Part shown: positions 1 to 9,468 of the stretch, one piece after another
How positions within the stretch are numbered: position 1 is the first letter of the stretch
Layout of the letters: each line of letters begins with the position of its first letter
DNA from: Fragilaria crotonensis
Taxonomy: Eukaryota; Bacillariophyta; Fragilariophyceae; Fragilariales; Fragilariaceae
Assembly (NCBI GenBank): GCA_022925895.1
Contig: JAKSYS010000527.1
Location: forward strand, 1 to 43,788
Length of the DNA: 43,788 bases
Direction of reading: 5' to 3'
Program-made: the position numbers and the translations under genes
The notes under the pieces: generated by a model
What the model was told of the DNA's origin: nothing
Databases searched by the model: none
What the model saw: only the letters and a program-made list of their open reading frames with translations

Positions 1-19
1 AGACAGCTCCTTCTGATAA

Positions 20-367
20 TGTATTGGAGGTCCCGGTCGCATCAAGAAATCTCCTGCCGCACGCAAACACCGGCGTGACAACAGCCGAGACTACAATGCT
101 GTTCAACATCAACATCACAATCAGGGCACTCTTGTCGCGCCAAAGCGACATTTGGTGCAAGACCAGTATTTAGCCATGGCAGGTATGGATTTTGAAGAAG
201 TGTGCGTGTGGCGATCGCGCATGCCAGTTGAGGATATCAAGACATACGAGTGTGAAAGACTTATCTTCTTCAGTGATGTCAATATGAACGATTTTGGTGA
301 TGAGAAAAATGAGAGCAGTGTAACCTGTCCTCGTCGACGTATGGAGGCTGATACGGTACAAGTGTAA
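20..367 (+). CDS. Putative 3' exon of an upstream plus-strand gene (partial)
   Basis: The frame from about 20 to the stop at 365-367 is open for about 115 codons. It has a protein-like, hydrophilic composition: a basic N-terminal part rich in Lys, Arg, His and Gln, then an acidic part around residues 65-100. Two stops lie immediately upstream at 14-19, and the first in-frame ATG is only at 152. The natural reading is therefore the last exon of a gene that starts outside the window, with a splice acceptor such as the AG near 27-28. I recognise no domain. The alternative is chance open frame. The gene would end about 50 bp before the stop codon of the convergent HSF gene. Confidence 0.3.
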   Translation, partial: CIGGPGRIKKSPAARKHRRDNSRDYNAVQHQHHNQGTLVAPKRHLVQDQYLAMAGMDFEEVCVWRSRMPVEDIKTYECERLIFFSDVNMNDFGDEKNESSVTCPRRRMEADTVQV

Positions 368-415
368 AGATAGGTGCACGCAGTAACGTTTTCAGAACAG
401 CATGTACTCTCGTAT

Positions 416-1558
416 CTACTCTGTTATCGTATCTAATAGGTTCGCTAAAGAATGGTCCGCTGCCAATGGGTTGACTGTCGTGGTAGTCATCTCGATGGGA
501 AGCTCACCAAGTCTGCAGCATACGATCGAATTCGTTTCTGATTCGTCATCAGATTCAACATCGACTTGGTTCGTGTTTTGAAACTGACACTGAATTGTGA
601 CCATAGGAGTCGATGGTATAGCCTGTGGCTCCGAGAACGCTGTCATCCACTCGGAGGTGTATGCTGGTAACTGCAACGATGATAGTGAGCTCTGATGGTT
701 CGGAAGCACTGTGCTGCCCTTCATTACAGAGGGCAAGTGACCAAAGCTGTACTGCTGTTTCAAGATGATGTTTTGCAGCTCGGATAAAACTGTGGGTAGC
801 CCATGCATCTGATTACTTGCAAGGGAGTGGTTCAAAATGATGCGATTGATGGCTTGAATTCGGTCGTCATCTGCCGTGTGGAGCGGGGCTGGCGAAGGAA
901 GAGAACCAAACAGTGGTATCCCCTCCATCGGTAGTTGATGAATGGTCGATGTGTTCTTTGCCGTAACTCCATCGTCTTCCTGCACGTCAGTGAGTATTGG
1001 AGGCATGACATAAAACTGTGGTTCCGTATCCGGAGAACTTGGTTTTCTCACGCCCGTGCCCTTGATTTTGAGTCGCTGAATGCGAAGGGCGAGAAATTTC
1101 TTTCCGCGGAGAAAGAACTCATGATAATATCCGCCTCTGTCTGGTCCTGAGGTTAATCGGTTGAATCCATATAAGTTGAGCTGGCGTTGGAAACTTGGAA
1201 ATTTGGTCTGTTTGAAGTAATGTGGCATGATCACATCGACGAATTGCTGCTGATTGTGGACCACAAAACATCGCCCATGGGGTTGCCATGAAACAACGTG
1301 TGAAAGTCCATCTTGTTCAATATGATCCAACATTTCATGCAACTTGACAGGAAAGGGAACAGCCATCACCCCTTTTGGGTTGCGATTATTTGGGTAGGAA
1401 ACATCAAGAGAGCCCATGAATTCATTTGAACGCAACGCGAATAAGTCGTTCTTTTCGTTCCCGTAGTCAATGTAGTTGTGAACAACTTCGTCTCCATACA
1501 TCTCAGTATCGGTGCGATTTCTTTCCATGATATCGAATACGTTGTCCAGTGAGATCAT
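416..1558 (-). CDS. Heat shock factor (HSF)-type DNA-binding transcription factor
   Basis: This is a 380-residue protein with one HSF-type winged-helix DNA-binding domain at residues about 67-165. It opens with the PFPVKLHEML helix. The recognition-helix block KFPSFQRQLNLYGFNR lies at about 119-134, and the wing/last strand YYHEFFLRGKKF follows. Nuclear HSFs bind inverted GAA repeats (heat shock elements); that role here rests on family membership. Typical HSF oligomerisation heptads after the DBD are not obvious. The C-terminal 200 residues are low in charge, rich in Ser, Pro, Gln and Leu, and end in an acidic/hydrophobic stretch that could be an activation region. The frame is a single uninterrupted exon. 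The start was chosen as the first ATG of the open frame, 66 codons before the domain. Single-DBD HSFs are a greatly expanded family in diatoms, which fits the rest of the window. Confidence 0.85.
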   Translation of the reverse strand: MISLDNVFDIMERNRTDTEMYGDEVVHNYIDYGNEKNDLFALRSNEFMGSLDVSYPNNRNPKGVMAVPFPVKLHEMLDHIEQDGLSHVVSWQPHGRCFVVHNQQQFVDVIMPHYFKQTKFPSFQRQLNLYGFNRLTSGPDRGGYYHEFFLRGKKFLALRIQRLKIKGTGVRKPSSPDTEPQFYVMPPILTDVQEDDGVTAKNTSTIHQLPMEGIPLFGSLPSPAPLHTADDDRIQAINRIILNHSLASNQMHGLPTVLSELQNIILKQQYSFGHLPSVMKGSTVLPNHQSSLSSLQLPAYTSEWMTAFSEPQAIPSTPMVTIQCQFQNTNQVDVESDDESETNSIVCCRLGELPIEMTTTTVNPLAADHSLANLLDTITE

Positions 1559-2439
1559 GTCGATCCTTCAGGATGTGCAGTTGATTGCATTCAATCCTAG
1601 TTGGAGTGTGTTTTCAGCACTTACCCTCGATCACGCTTATATGCCCCGTTATTACCGGTACTTGTAGCGACTCCCTTCAAACTTCAAACGGCGAGTTGGT
1701 GTATCATCGAAGAAGTTCAACACCGTTCAATACTAGGTACGTCTGATCCGTATGATATGTACGTACATATAAGCGACATGGTCTCATGACTTCATCATCA
1801 ACGTAGGAACCTTTCTTCTTAATTGACGTGTCAATTTTACTTGAAGCTAGGGGAATGACCTATCAGGGAATCATGGCTACGAATGAAACATATTGGAGGG
1901 TCTACTTCGAAAACACTAATACTGTGAACACCATTCAAAGGTGCGTCTCGGGATGTCCCATATCTGCCTCGCGCATGTCCCTTCTCGCGTTTTGTTAAAA
2001 AGAGAGTTGATACTAAAATTGTGCTATTTGTTTAGCCTTAATCAACTTCTATTTTCTTTCACCGGTAGGATCCACTTTTTGTAGTAGGAACAACTTTTTT
2101 TAAATATGAAACATGAAAATGAATGTAAGTAAGTTTCTGTACCCGTGACCTTTCAGGCATACGGAACGAGTTCTCTTAAAAGACAAGGTTGAATGACATT
2201 CGATTAAATAACATCTGTCGCATTCGGTACAAAAGTACTACGTAGCCATAGTGAGCAAAGTACCGGTATTTCTATGTATGTGTTTCGAATCGTTGCTATG
2301 TCGTTTCTTCCTACCAGTCACAGTACACAGATAATGAATGTGACATGTTGAAGGTGAAGGATGAGGCATGATCACTTCGTAAGATACCCACACCGGAAAT
2401 GACTATATACTTGTGGTCGTCTACTTGAGTTTTAGAGGG
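1559..2439. other. Intergenic spacer, upstream of HSF gene
   Basis: This stretch of about 880 bp lies between the HSF start codon and the left edge of the DIRS-order element. Short open frames exist on both strands but none has recognisable or protein-like composition. It should contain the HSF promoter. I found no clear GAAnnTTC pair or other site that I can support. Confidence 0.5.
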
Positions 2440-2931
2440 ATTACAGTTAATCTGCCGACGAGAAAATGGGCCACAGAAAAATTTATTAACCTCAATAATC
2501 TTAGTGAAACTGACCGCACTCATCGCCGTCTGGAAGAGTAGACGGCTGCAATGATGCAGTCAGCAGGTGTCTCATAAGCGACGATGCACGGGTGATGCAT
2601 CGTCGCTCGCATAATGGGGGCACAGTAGCACGAATTAGTCAGTGCACAGTAGTGATACCTCCCCAGGTCATGCGTATCCGCATGGCTTCTTGTATTGACC
2701 AAGTCATAGTCTTGAAAGGGTTGTTCTCCTTTGTCCTGTCGTCTCTCTCCGCCTAGTCGGAACAAAGTCATCGGCCAAGGCGGTAAGTTCGGCAGAGAAG
2801 ATATACCTGTTCGAAGTGCAATTCCTTCATCTCGGAATTCCTTCGGTCGATCTTGACACAACTTAAATCAATCGCAGATGCAAGGCCACCGGCTTTGGGC
2901 TGGCGGTCTTGCATCTCGAAGACTAAAACCC
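2440..2931 (-). repeat. DIRS split repeat B2 (outer copy)
   Basis: This 492-bp copy matches 3474-3967 almost base for base. The one difference I saw is GAAGAGTAGACGG here against GAAGAGAGTAGACGG there, a 2-bp indel. It forms the outer 3' end of the element in coding orientation. In the window it starts with ATTACAG right after AGAGGG. Confidence 0.85.
2578..2606. other. Perfect hairpin in split repeat B2
   Basis: GCGACGATGCA and TGCATCGTCGC form an 11-bp perfect stem around a 7-nt loop. It is kept unchanged in the other copy at 3614-3642. It could be an RNA structure near the 3' end of the genomic transcript or a protein-binding palindrome; its function is unknown. Confidence 0.6.
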
Positions 2932-2978
2932 TGCATACGCCCAACGTAAGCAGAGAAAAGAAAGGGATGGTGGGTGGG

Positions 2979-3473
2979 GAAAAAGAAATTCCCTCAAGAA
3001 ATATACGACTTCAGGCCTTGGCTGAACGGTCCGAGGATGAAAGTCGATGCTTTCTTGATTTGTGAGAGAGATTCCTCTCTCTCACCGTGAAGAGACATTC
3101 TGTTGTTGACACCTGGTCAAGATGATGTCGTGGTGACCAGGCTGTAGGATCGGTAGCGGCAGCTACATCGGGTGTCATGGTGATCCGCGGTCTTCAATCA
3201 ATCAAGGACTCATCTGATGTGGTGAAGGTGATCGTGGGAGTGATGGATCATAAAACTCCGATGAAATGGCCGATCCGGATGAACGTCAAGTTTGGACATT
3301 GAAACACACTGCCAATCCAGTGTCGATGATTTTGAATCACGAAGCTTGATTGGGTACAGTAGCGAATTTGGTTAGTAACCGTAATATCAGAGGTGAATGA
3401 ATTTTTACGTAGTTACCAGTTCCTCGCTCTCTGCTTTAACTGTCATCCGACTTAACCTGGGGGTACGCAGAGG
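2979..3473 (-). repeat. DIRS split repeat A2
   Basis: This 495-bp copy matches 11944-12438. It begins GAAAAAGAAATTCCC and ends CGCAGAGG. It abuts B1 directly (…CGCAGAGG/ATTACAG…), giving the uninterrupted B1-A2 junction that in this order serves as template for joining the two ends. Confidence 0.85.
3062..3085. other. Perfect hairpin in split repeat A2
   Basis: GTGAGAGAGA, loop TTCC, TCTCTCTCAC: a perfect 10-bp stem with a 4-nt loop, repeated identically at 12027-12050. A second interrupted stem, CCTGGTCA/TGACCAGG, follows about 30 bp further on. A structural role in the RNA is possible but unproven. Confidence 0.6.
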
Positions 3474-3967
3474 ATTACAGTTAATCTGCCGACGAGAAAA
3501 TGGGCCACAGAAAAATTTATTAACCTCAATAATCTTAGTGAAACTGACCGCACTCATCGCCGTCTGGAAGAGAGTAGACGGCTGCAATGATGCAGTCAGC
3601 AGGTGTCTCATAAGCGACGATGCACGGGTGATGCATCGTCGCTCGCATAATGGGGGCACAGTAGCACGAATTAGTCAGTGCACAGTAGTGATACCTCCCC
3701 AGGTCATGCGTATCCGCATGGCTTCTTGTATTGACCAAGTCATAGTCTTGAAAGGGTTGTTCTCCTTTGTCCTGTCGTCTCTCTCCGCCTAGTCGGAACA
3801 AAGTCATCGGCCAAGGCGGTAAGTTCGGCAGAGAAGATATACCTGTTCGAAGTGCAATTCCTTCATCTCGGAATTCCTTCGGTCGATCTTGACACAACTT
3901 AAATCAATCGCAGATGCAAGGCCACCGGCTTTGGGCTGGCGGTCTTGCATCTCGAAGACTAAAACCC
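3474..3967 (-). repeat. DIRS split repeat B1
   Basis: This 494-bp copy of 2440-2931 lies between the tyrosine recombinase ORF and repeat A2. Identity with the outer copy stops at AAAACCC (3961-3967). Beyond it the internal sequence is unique up to the recombinase stop codon. Confidence 0.85.
3614..3642. other. Perfect hairpin in split repeat B1
   Basis: Second copy of the 11-bp stem, 7-nt loop palindrome seen at 2578-2606, unchanged in sequence. Confidence 0.6.
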
Positions 3968-4176
3968 CCATCACAGAGAACTCCCCGACCCTGCCTTTTA
4001 TGCAAGGAAAATTTTGCGTTGATTGCCAAGTAAACGACACCGAGAGACAAGTCCGATAGACGCATTCCGACTCTTGTGAAGGGCTCTTGCATAAGCTCCT
4101 TCCTGTCGACTGATAGAGTCCCGATTCTGGTTATCCTTCAGATTTGGAACTCAATCACGAGCTCGACAGCCTTCAG

Positions 4177-5751
4177 TTACATGGCATTCGTGTACCGAAT
4201 GAATGAATCCTTGACCATGTTGACGTCAACATAATGTTGATCGATGGCATGGGAAACTTTTCCGGTTCCTGCGGCCTCTTTCTTCTTCCACCGATTTACG
4301 ACATAGCGGTCGGCTTCCGAGACTTTCATTGCCACAGCCCTTGACTCTGAACCTCGCCTGAAGGATCGAAAGACGTTGTACTTGTCAACAAGAGTACTGG
4401 CGTCAACAATGTCACGACCGAATAAGTGTGGGTGATCCTCGTATATGTCGGTCAGCACGTCAAGAAAGAGTGCATTCATGTCAGCTGTGGAAGACTGGTA
4501 TCCATGAGGGTCCACAAACGCTGGTCCAGTGGACCTTCCCTTCGCTTTGTGAACCGCAATCACACGTGAAAGCCACAGCTTCACCTCGATTCCCGAACCT
4601 GTAGTCGCGCATGAGATCAGGAGGTGTTGCTTTGCGTGATGTTCGCCCTTAAAGCGCCCTAGTAGCGGAACGACAACCTCGTCCGATGCCGGATCGTGAA
4701 ACCTGAGGAGTCCCTCGAGGTCCGCCATCAGTCCTTCTGGACTCCTCAGAGAAAGCACGAAACAGATACAATAATAACCGCCTGCCATCACCCACGTATG
4801 TCGCTCTTCCACGGTGGGTGCAGCTCGAGCTCTTTCCTCGACTCGTTGTAACAGTAAATGAACAATCTGGATCCCGATGGCTTGATTTGGCCGCCAATCC
4901 TGGCCCATTCGTCTACAACACCCCAACATAAACCTTTGGAACCACAACGACCCGCAAGGATCAATGGCGAGGCGTTGGTATCCCGAACCCTTGTTGTCTG
5001 CGAGGACCAGCGGACTTGAGTTTGCGTCTCGAGCGGCCCTGATCTGGTTTGAATAACACGTGCGAAAACGTCTCACGGTGTCCCATTGTTTGTGATCCGT
5101 GGCGTACCTTCCACCCTCCCGAGACGACACCACAATCTGAAGTGCGACCTCGTATCCGCAGTGGTCGTGCGCCGGTAGGGGGCCTGGGGCGAGGTAGGGT
5201 CCGCTTAGCCCAAGTTGCTCTGAAATCTTCAAGCCCTCTCTAACTTTTCTCGTGTTTTGTTTTACAGTATCGGTGGCCCGGCTCCAAAAGGCATCCAGGT
5301 TCACTCGGCGTATGCACGCCAGGCTGAACATGTCCTTGGAATTTTGGTTGTTTGGCGGCCTCTCGTAAAGTTTGTGAAAGATGCAGGTATCGCACTCGAA
5401 CGACACCAATAGGTCATCGCCGTCTCTTGCTCGACAGAACTTTCCCGCATCGGATTTCTTAGGAAGCCAGCCTGACAGAAGTCTGTCCTCGTCGCCGTTT
5501 CCTGCTTGCGGGAGGTCACCCGTGGCCACAAAGAACTTGACCGATTCATCAAAGGAATAACAGCTGCCGCACCATGTGCTCTGGCATGGTCGAGAGGTCA
5601 CAACCGAGTGTCCAAAGTTTGCACAGAAGATCCCGTGTGCCCACTTCAGATTCCTCGAGCACTTTCCGCAACTCCCGACCCACTGCGAACATTTTGGGGG
5701 TGCCTTTGATCTGCCAAGGACGGACGCTGAGAAAGGGGAAAAGAATTCCAA
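4177..5751 (-). CDS. DIRS tyrosine recombinase (YR) ORF
   Basis: This 524-residue protein would integrate the circular DNA intermediate of the retroelement. Residues 21-64 carry a Cys/His-rich region (C21, C28, C31, C43, C56, C61, C64; the last part reads WCGSCY) that could bind zinc. The C-terminal half has the layout of a DIRS-type tyrosine recombinase: an Arg in SLRSPEG (about R336), the FRSFRRGSESRA block at 461-472 where these enzymes carry the second catalytic Arg, and a candidate nucleophile tyrosine near the C-terminus (Y507 in QHYVD or Y520). The catalytic residue assignment is from family pattern, not alignment. The ORF is in another frame from RNase H and overlaps it by about 200 bp; the start is the first ATG of the open frame. 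The stop is followed by about 210 bp before repeat B1. Confidence 0.8.
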   Translation of the reverse strand: MEFFSPFSASVLGRSKAPPKCSQWVGSCGKCSRNLKWAHGIFCANFGHSVVTSRPCQSTWCGSCYSFDESVKFFVATGDLPQAGNGDEDRLLSGWLPKKSDAGKFCRARDGDDLLVSFECDTCIFHKLYERPPNNQNSKDMFSLACIRRVNLDAFWSRATDTVKQNTRKVREGLKISEQLGLSGPYLAPGPLPAHDHCGYEVALQIVVSSREGGRYATDHKQWDTVRRFRTCYSNQIRAARDANSSPLVLADNKGSGYQRLAIDPCGSLWFQRFMLGCCRRMGQDWRPNQAIGIQIVHLLLQRVEERARAAPTVEERHTWVMAGGYYCICFVLSLRSPEGLMADLEGLLRFHDPASDEVVVPLLGRFKGEHHAKQHLLISCATTGSGIEVKLWLSRVIAVHKAKGRSTGPAFVDPHGYQSSTADMNALFLDVLTDIYEDHPHLFGRDIVDASTLVDKYNVFRSFRRGSESRAVAMKVSEADRYVVNRWKKKEAAGTGKVSHAIDQHYVDVNMVKDSFIRYTNAM

Positions 5752-7318
5752 TTAGTAACGGTTCGTGCATACAACTAGTCCAGCAAGAGGAACCAACAGG
5801 CAATTCAAACACGAAGTCTGACGCTCGGTAAAGTTGCTTTGCCCATTGTGTTGTACACAGTCGGGGGCACACGATTATATGACAGTCGGTTTGCCGCTTG
5901 ATCCTTGCCTTCCTCAGTTCTGCGAGAGCGACCTCAGCCGCTATCGGGGGGGGAGACCAGATGTATGTCTCTCGGCCCTTCGCAAGCTTTGGCCTCTCGA
6001 ACCCGTCCCTTCCCGTTTCCCATCCTTCGATACCGTGCCCTGCTTCAAACCACCCCTTCTCGTCCAGCAGAACGGCGTCGTCGCCGCACCAGCTTCGAAT
6101 CCAGGGCACAAGATTCGTTGATCTGTCCACTGCGGAAATGTGGATGGGGATGTGAGCCACCATCGACTCTCCCGCCATAACTCCTTGACCGAGATAACCG
6201 CGAGAGACTCCATCAGTCCCCTGAGCAATCATTCTTGTACCCGAGACGTGGAATATGTGGATTTTCACGTCACTCCTGGTCATCAATCCTTGGAGCCGAA
6301 TGACTAGCCCCAAGAGCTTAGGCGACGATGATGTGCCCCGCGATGCACACGACTCTACAGTCGAATTATCCGTGAACATGTACACTTCCGACCCCTCAAG
6401 GTTTCCGGCCCTCGCTTCGTCTTCCAAGGCTTCAACCACATTGGTAAATTCTTTCCAGTTTGATGACTCGGGGCCCTCATCTGCGCCCCAAACACCGATC
6501 CTAAAATTGAATCCACTTCCGCACGTGAACGTCGCCCCGAGACCAGACCCCGAAGCGTCTCCGAACCCGTATACAACGGTCACCACGGTTCTCGATCGAA
6601 TGCTGACTTGCGGGGCCGACTTTCGTTCCATCATGAAACATAAAGCCGAGAGGTCGTGTATTAGACTTGGGCTTGCTCTTACGAGCAAGGGCGCTTCGGC
6701 GTCTTCTTGTCCTTTCAAGGCGAAGTCCAACTCTTCCTCCGAAATTCCTTCTCTTTCCGCTCTTGCGCACAAGATCATTCTCCATTTTTTCGCAGATAGC
6801 TTCCAGTCATTTTCATCTCTTCCCTCTCTCCAAGAGTTCAGAGTTAAGTATAACCCCTTTAGGTACGGAATCATCGTTTCGAATGTCATGGAGAGGTGGT
6901 TTAAGAAACCTGTTTCCTTCTCTAATGACCGACGATCCAGGAATGGGCGAGAGTCCGTGGTCGCTTTCAATTCTTTGAGACGCCTGCTAGTTATTTCTCT
7001 GCCCTTGTCCCATTTTTCCTGCGAGACCGATTTGGTGATGTGACTGGATCCTATCCTGAAGATTGTCCCTGTCCACGCGCCTGCGTTGGTCTGAGAAGGG
7101 GGGCGGAACTTCCGAGGAGCATTTTGCATTCCAAGGTACTGCATCCTGGAGGCAAACTGGTGATACACCTTCCAACAATTCGATTTAGAGTAGCCGGTGA
7201 TTCTCACGTCGTCTACGAACGTGACAACATCCCCTGCCACGTGACCTCCGCAAGTGCCGGCTTCTGGGTCACTCCTCCACTTCATGACTTTTGGATTTGA
7301 CGGATCATAGTTGGCCAT
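5549..7318 (-). CDS. DIRS reverse transcriptase C-terminal part plus RNase H
   Basis: This 589-residue frame starts inside the RT domain. Residues 34-37 are FVDD, the RT motif C that holds the metal-binding Asp pair. RNase H follows, with D254 in GFGDASGSG, E290 in NWKEF, D317 in FTDNS and D369 in QGTDGVSRG: all four acidic residues in order. A later block around 470-560 (IIVCPRL, then EPLLIGI) is the conserved C-terminal extension that I associate with diatom and fungal DIRS polyproteins. The frame is -1 relative to the upstream RT frame. Reading CTC then slipping back one base gives the continuous peptide NLPGMANYDPSNP. The ATG at 7316-7318 is therefore probably not a true start. Either a programmed -1 shift or a single missing C explains this. 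Confidence 0.8.
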   Translation of the reverse strand: MANYDPSNPKVMKWRSDPEAGTCGGHVAGDVVTFVDDVRITGYSKSNCWKVYHQFASRMQYLGMQNAPRKFRPPSQTNAGAWTGTIFRIGSSHITKSVSQEKWDKGREITSRRLKELKATTDSRPFLDRRSLEKETGFLNHLSMTFETMIPYLKGLYLTLNSWREGRDENDWKLSAKKWRMILCARAEREGISEEELDFALKGQEDAEAPLLVRASPSLIHDLSALCFMMERKSAPQVSIRSRTVVTVVYGFGDASGSGLGATFTCGSGFNFRIGVWGADEGPESSNWKEFTNVVEALEDEARAGNLEGSEVYMFTDNSTVESCASRGTSSSPKLLGLVIRLQGLMTRSDVKIHIFHVSGTRMIAQGTDGVSRGYLGQGVMAGESMVAHIPIHISAVDRSTNLVPWIRSWCGDDAVLLDEKGWFEAGHGIEGWETGRDGFERPKLAKGRETYIWSPPPIAAEVALAELRKARIKRQTDCHIIVCPRLCTTQWAKQLYRASDFVFELPVGSSCWTSCMHEPLLIGILFPFLSVRPWQIKGTPKMFAVGRELRKVLEESEVGTRDLLCKLWTLGCDLSTMPEHMVRQLLFL

Positions 7319-9468
7319 ACCGGGAGATTCATGATCACTTTGTCATATCCCATGGGATTATCCAACCTTGAGGGGTTCCCACGAGCGAACTCTTCGCCCC
7401 AATAGTAATGTCGGATTGCCAGGTAGGGACTGGGTCTCATTCCCATAAAGAGCCGGGTCCATCGTAACTTTCTGGCATGTCCTGCCTTCTTTGTCCCTTT
7501 GATTTCCTTTGGCGCCACATTTGGTAGAAGCGGGGCCAGCGAGCCCAATTCCACTCCGGAGAAAGGACGAATGCGAGGGTCCATATGAAAGTTGTGGAAC
7601 ATTTCTCCGAAGTCCATATCGGCCATCCATGTTCCAAAGCTCATGGACATGGCCGCTGACCTTGCCGAAGGGAGAAAGAAGTTTGGGGCCCATAGTGTGG
7701 CATTGAGACCACTGGAGGTACCATCGAACACCACTCGAACGTCAGAATCACCCTTTGGAACCGCAAAGTAGTGAACGGTGTTTGTGACATGACCGGGTTC
7801 TAAATAGTCGCGCTTTACCATGGTGTCCAATTTCGAAGCCACGAGCCCTTGTTGGGATTGAGGGAGTGGCGCCGTTTGTCGGCGTTGGCTTGGCAGAGCC
7901 GCTGCCACAAAAATCTTGATCCCATCTCGAGAAGCCCGAATTTGTTCTTGGCCATTCCAGCGCCAAAAGAATAGGCTTGAGCCTCCCGTCCATTCCCACC
8001 ACGAGCTCGAAGAAACTTGGCGCAGGACGCGGAGACCGCACTGGACATCTTGGAGCAGTTGGGTGGAACGGACGTGGTGACGTCGATGTTTTACTGCAAT
8101 GGCCGCCCCCAGCTCAACATTCCCGGACCCGGGTGTTGTCACCCCCAACCCCATTATGTGAGATCCCGCACAGGCGCTCGGTGGAGGAGCGCTACGTTTA
8201 CGCTTGCCGAGCTGAAGGGCTGGAGATTCACCTCGCTCGTGAAACGAACGAGCATATCGCTGAACATCGCGTCTCCAAGACGCCCCATATTCCGCGACGA
8301 GATACTCGAAGAAAGACTTCGAGAGACGTCGAAACCATACACGAAGGCATAAGCGTTCGACGCCACGGATAGCCGTAATGTTAGCTTTCGGAAAGATCAA
8401 CAGAACCCGTTGATTCCATGGGAACTGCTCAATTGCTGCGTCATCCGACTTGACGGCTTTGTCAGCAATCAAGATGTTGGCCCATGACCCTGGAAGCCAC
8501 ATCTGTAAGTCGTCGAGCCATTCGGCGTCCAACGGGAGGGGCGAGGCGGTCTTGATTGCTAATTTCGGTCGAGACGAACGTGCCTGTTCATCCGTCTGAG
8601 GGGACCGAATAACTCTCAATGTAGCGTCGATAATGACCCGGAAGACCTGAATAGGCACAATTTTTGTGGCAAAATCGTCTTTCCACTGAACAAAAGACGG
8701 CAAATCAAACGCCTGAGCGAATTCCTCATCCGAAAGTTTTCGGATTCCCCAGCCGGATCTTGAGAAGCAAGACTCATACAGTACTGGTTGCTTCATGTGT
8801 TGAACCGAAAGCCGATGCCCCAGGAGGTAATGAGGCTCCGGATGAGGGACTGAACACGGTGTGGGACGAATTGAGAATTTCACGATGTGTGAAATGACTC
8901 GCTGGAGGGGATCAGTCTCAATTTTCAAGGAATCGAGGTGACCCTGACCGAACACTCCTCTGGCTGTTGTAGACCCGCCCACCGTTTCGTGGGAAACACT
9001 GAACCACCGATGTTTGATAGTATCGGGTGGCCGTCGCCGGCCGCAACGCTCCGCCCACACCACCCTAGGCACGCCTTCCGGTAGCGATACCATTTCCAAA
9101 AACTTCCGAGAGCCGCTCAAAAACCACACATTGATGGCATCCGAATGTTTTACATCCGAAAGAGAAGTCACGATTCTGAGCCGTTCCTTGGTGTGTGACC
9201 ACGTTGAAGTATAGTACTGGCGAAGACGGAGTTCGTCGGTGTCCAAGATATAGATGTCTTTCCAATCAGAAGGTCGAATAGCCCACAACCATGCTGGGAC
9301 GTCTTCGAACATTACGCCACAGCATAAAGGTTCCGAACGCCCCTGAAAACCTCTCTTTACAAGTTTGAGCGGTCGATATTCTTTCGGAGGCTCCGAGCGA
9401 GATTGAACAGGAGTTCCGAGCTTGGTAGGGGTTGATGATGCTGCACTCAGGATGTCAGGAGAGGTCAA
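7282..9468 (-). CDS. DIRS ORF2 N-terminal part with RT fingers/palm
   Basis: This 728-residue frame starts 102 bp after the Gag-like stop. The first 450 residues have no domain I recognise. From about 500 it carries the lead-in typical of DIRS RTs (SSWWEW, then FFWRWNG), a substrate-binding segment around VKRDYLEPGH and VRVVFDGTSSGLN, and RT motif A at about 617-619 (ADMDFGEMF). Next come RWTRLFMGMRPSP and the approach to motif C. The frame then runs off at a TGA (7282-7284). Motif C lies in the -1 frame of the overlapping downstream ORF, so the RT is functional only if the two frames are joined. The N-terminal half could be a nucleic-acid-binding or packaging region; that is a guess. Confidence 0.8.
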   Translation of the reverse strand: MTSPDILSAASSTPTKLGTPVQSRSEPPKEYRPLKLVKRGFQGRSEPLCCGVMFEDVPAWLWAIRPSDWKDIYILDTDELRLRQYYTSTWSHTKERLRIVTSLSDVKHSDAINVWFLSGSRKFLEMVSLPEGVPRVVWAERCGRRRPPDTIKHRWFSVSHETVGGSTTARGVFGQGHLDSLKIETDPLQRVISHIVKFSIRPTPCSVPHPEPHYLLGHRLSVQHMKQPVLYESCFSRSGWGIRKLSDEEFAQAFDLPSFVQWKDDFATKIVPIQVFRVIIDATLRVIRSPQTDEQARSSRPKLAIKTASPLPLDAEWLDDLQMWLPGSWANILIADKAVKSDDAAIEQFPWNQRVLLIFPKANITAIRGVERLCLRVWFRRLSKSFFEYLVAEYGASWRRDVQRYARSFHERGESPALQLGKRKRSAPPPSACAGSHIMGLGVTTPGSGNVELGAAIAVKHRRHHVRSTQLLQDVQCGLRVLRQVSSSSWWEWTGGSSLFFWRWNGQEQIRASRDGIKIFVAAALPSQRRQTAPLPQSQQGLVASKLDTMVKRDYLEPGHVTNTVHYFAVPKGDSDVRVVFDGTSSGLNATLWAPNFFLPSARSAAMSMSFGTWMADMDFGEMFHNFHMDPRIRPFSGVELGSLAPLLPNVAPKEIKGTKKAGHARKLRWTRLFMGMRPSPYLAIRHYYWGEEFARGNPSRLDNPMGYDKVIMNLPVWPTMIRQIQKS

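Noticed and set aside
2440..3967. LTRs of an LTR retrotransposon
   Set aside because: Two different repeats alternate, with one copy of one at the far end only; there is no TG…CA terminus, target duplication or integrase. A tyrosine recombinase and split-repeat order fit better.
6255..7043. 262-codon plus-strand open frame
   Set aside because: It lies antisense to the RNase H frame, which has all catalytic residues. The plus-strand product is Ser/Pro-rich with no domain and is a mirror of GC-rich codon use.
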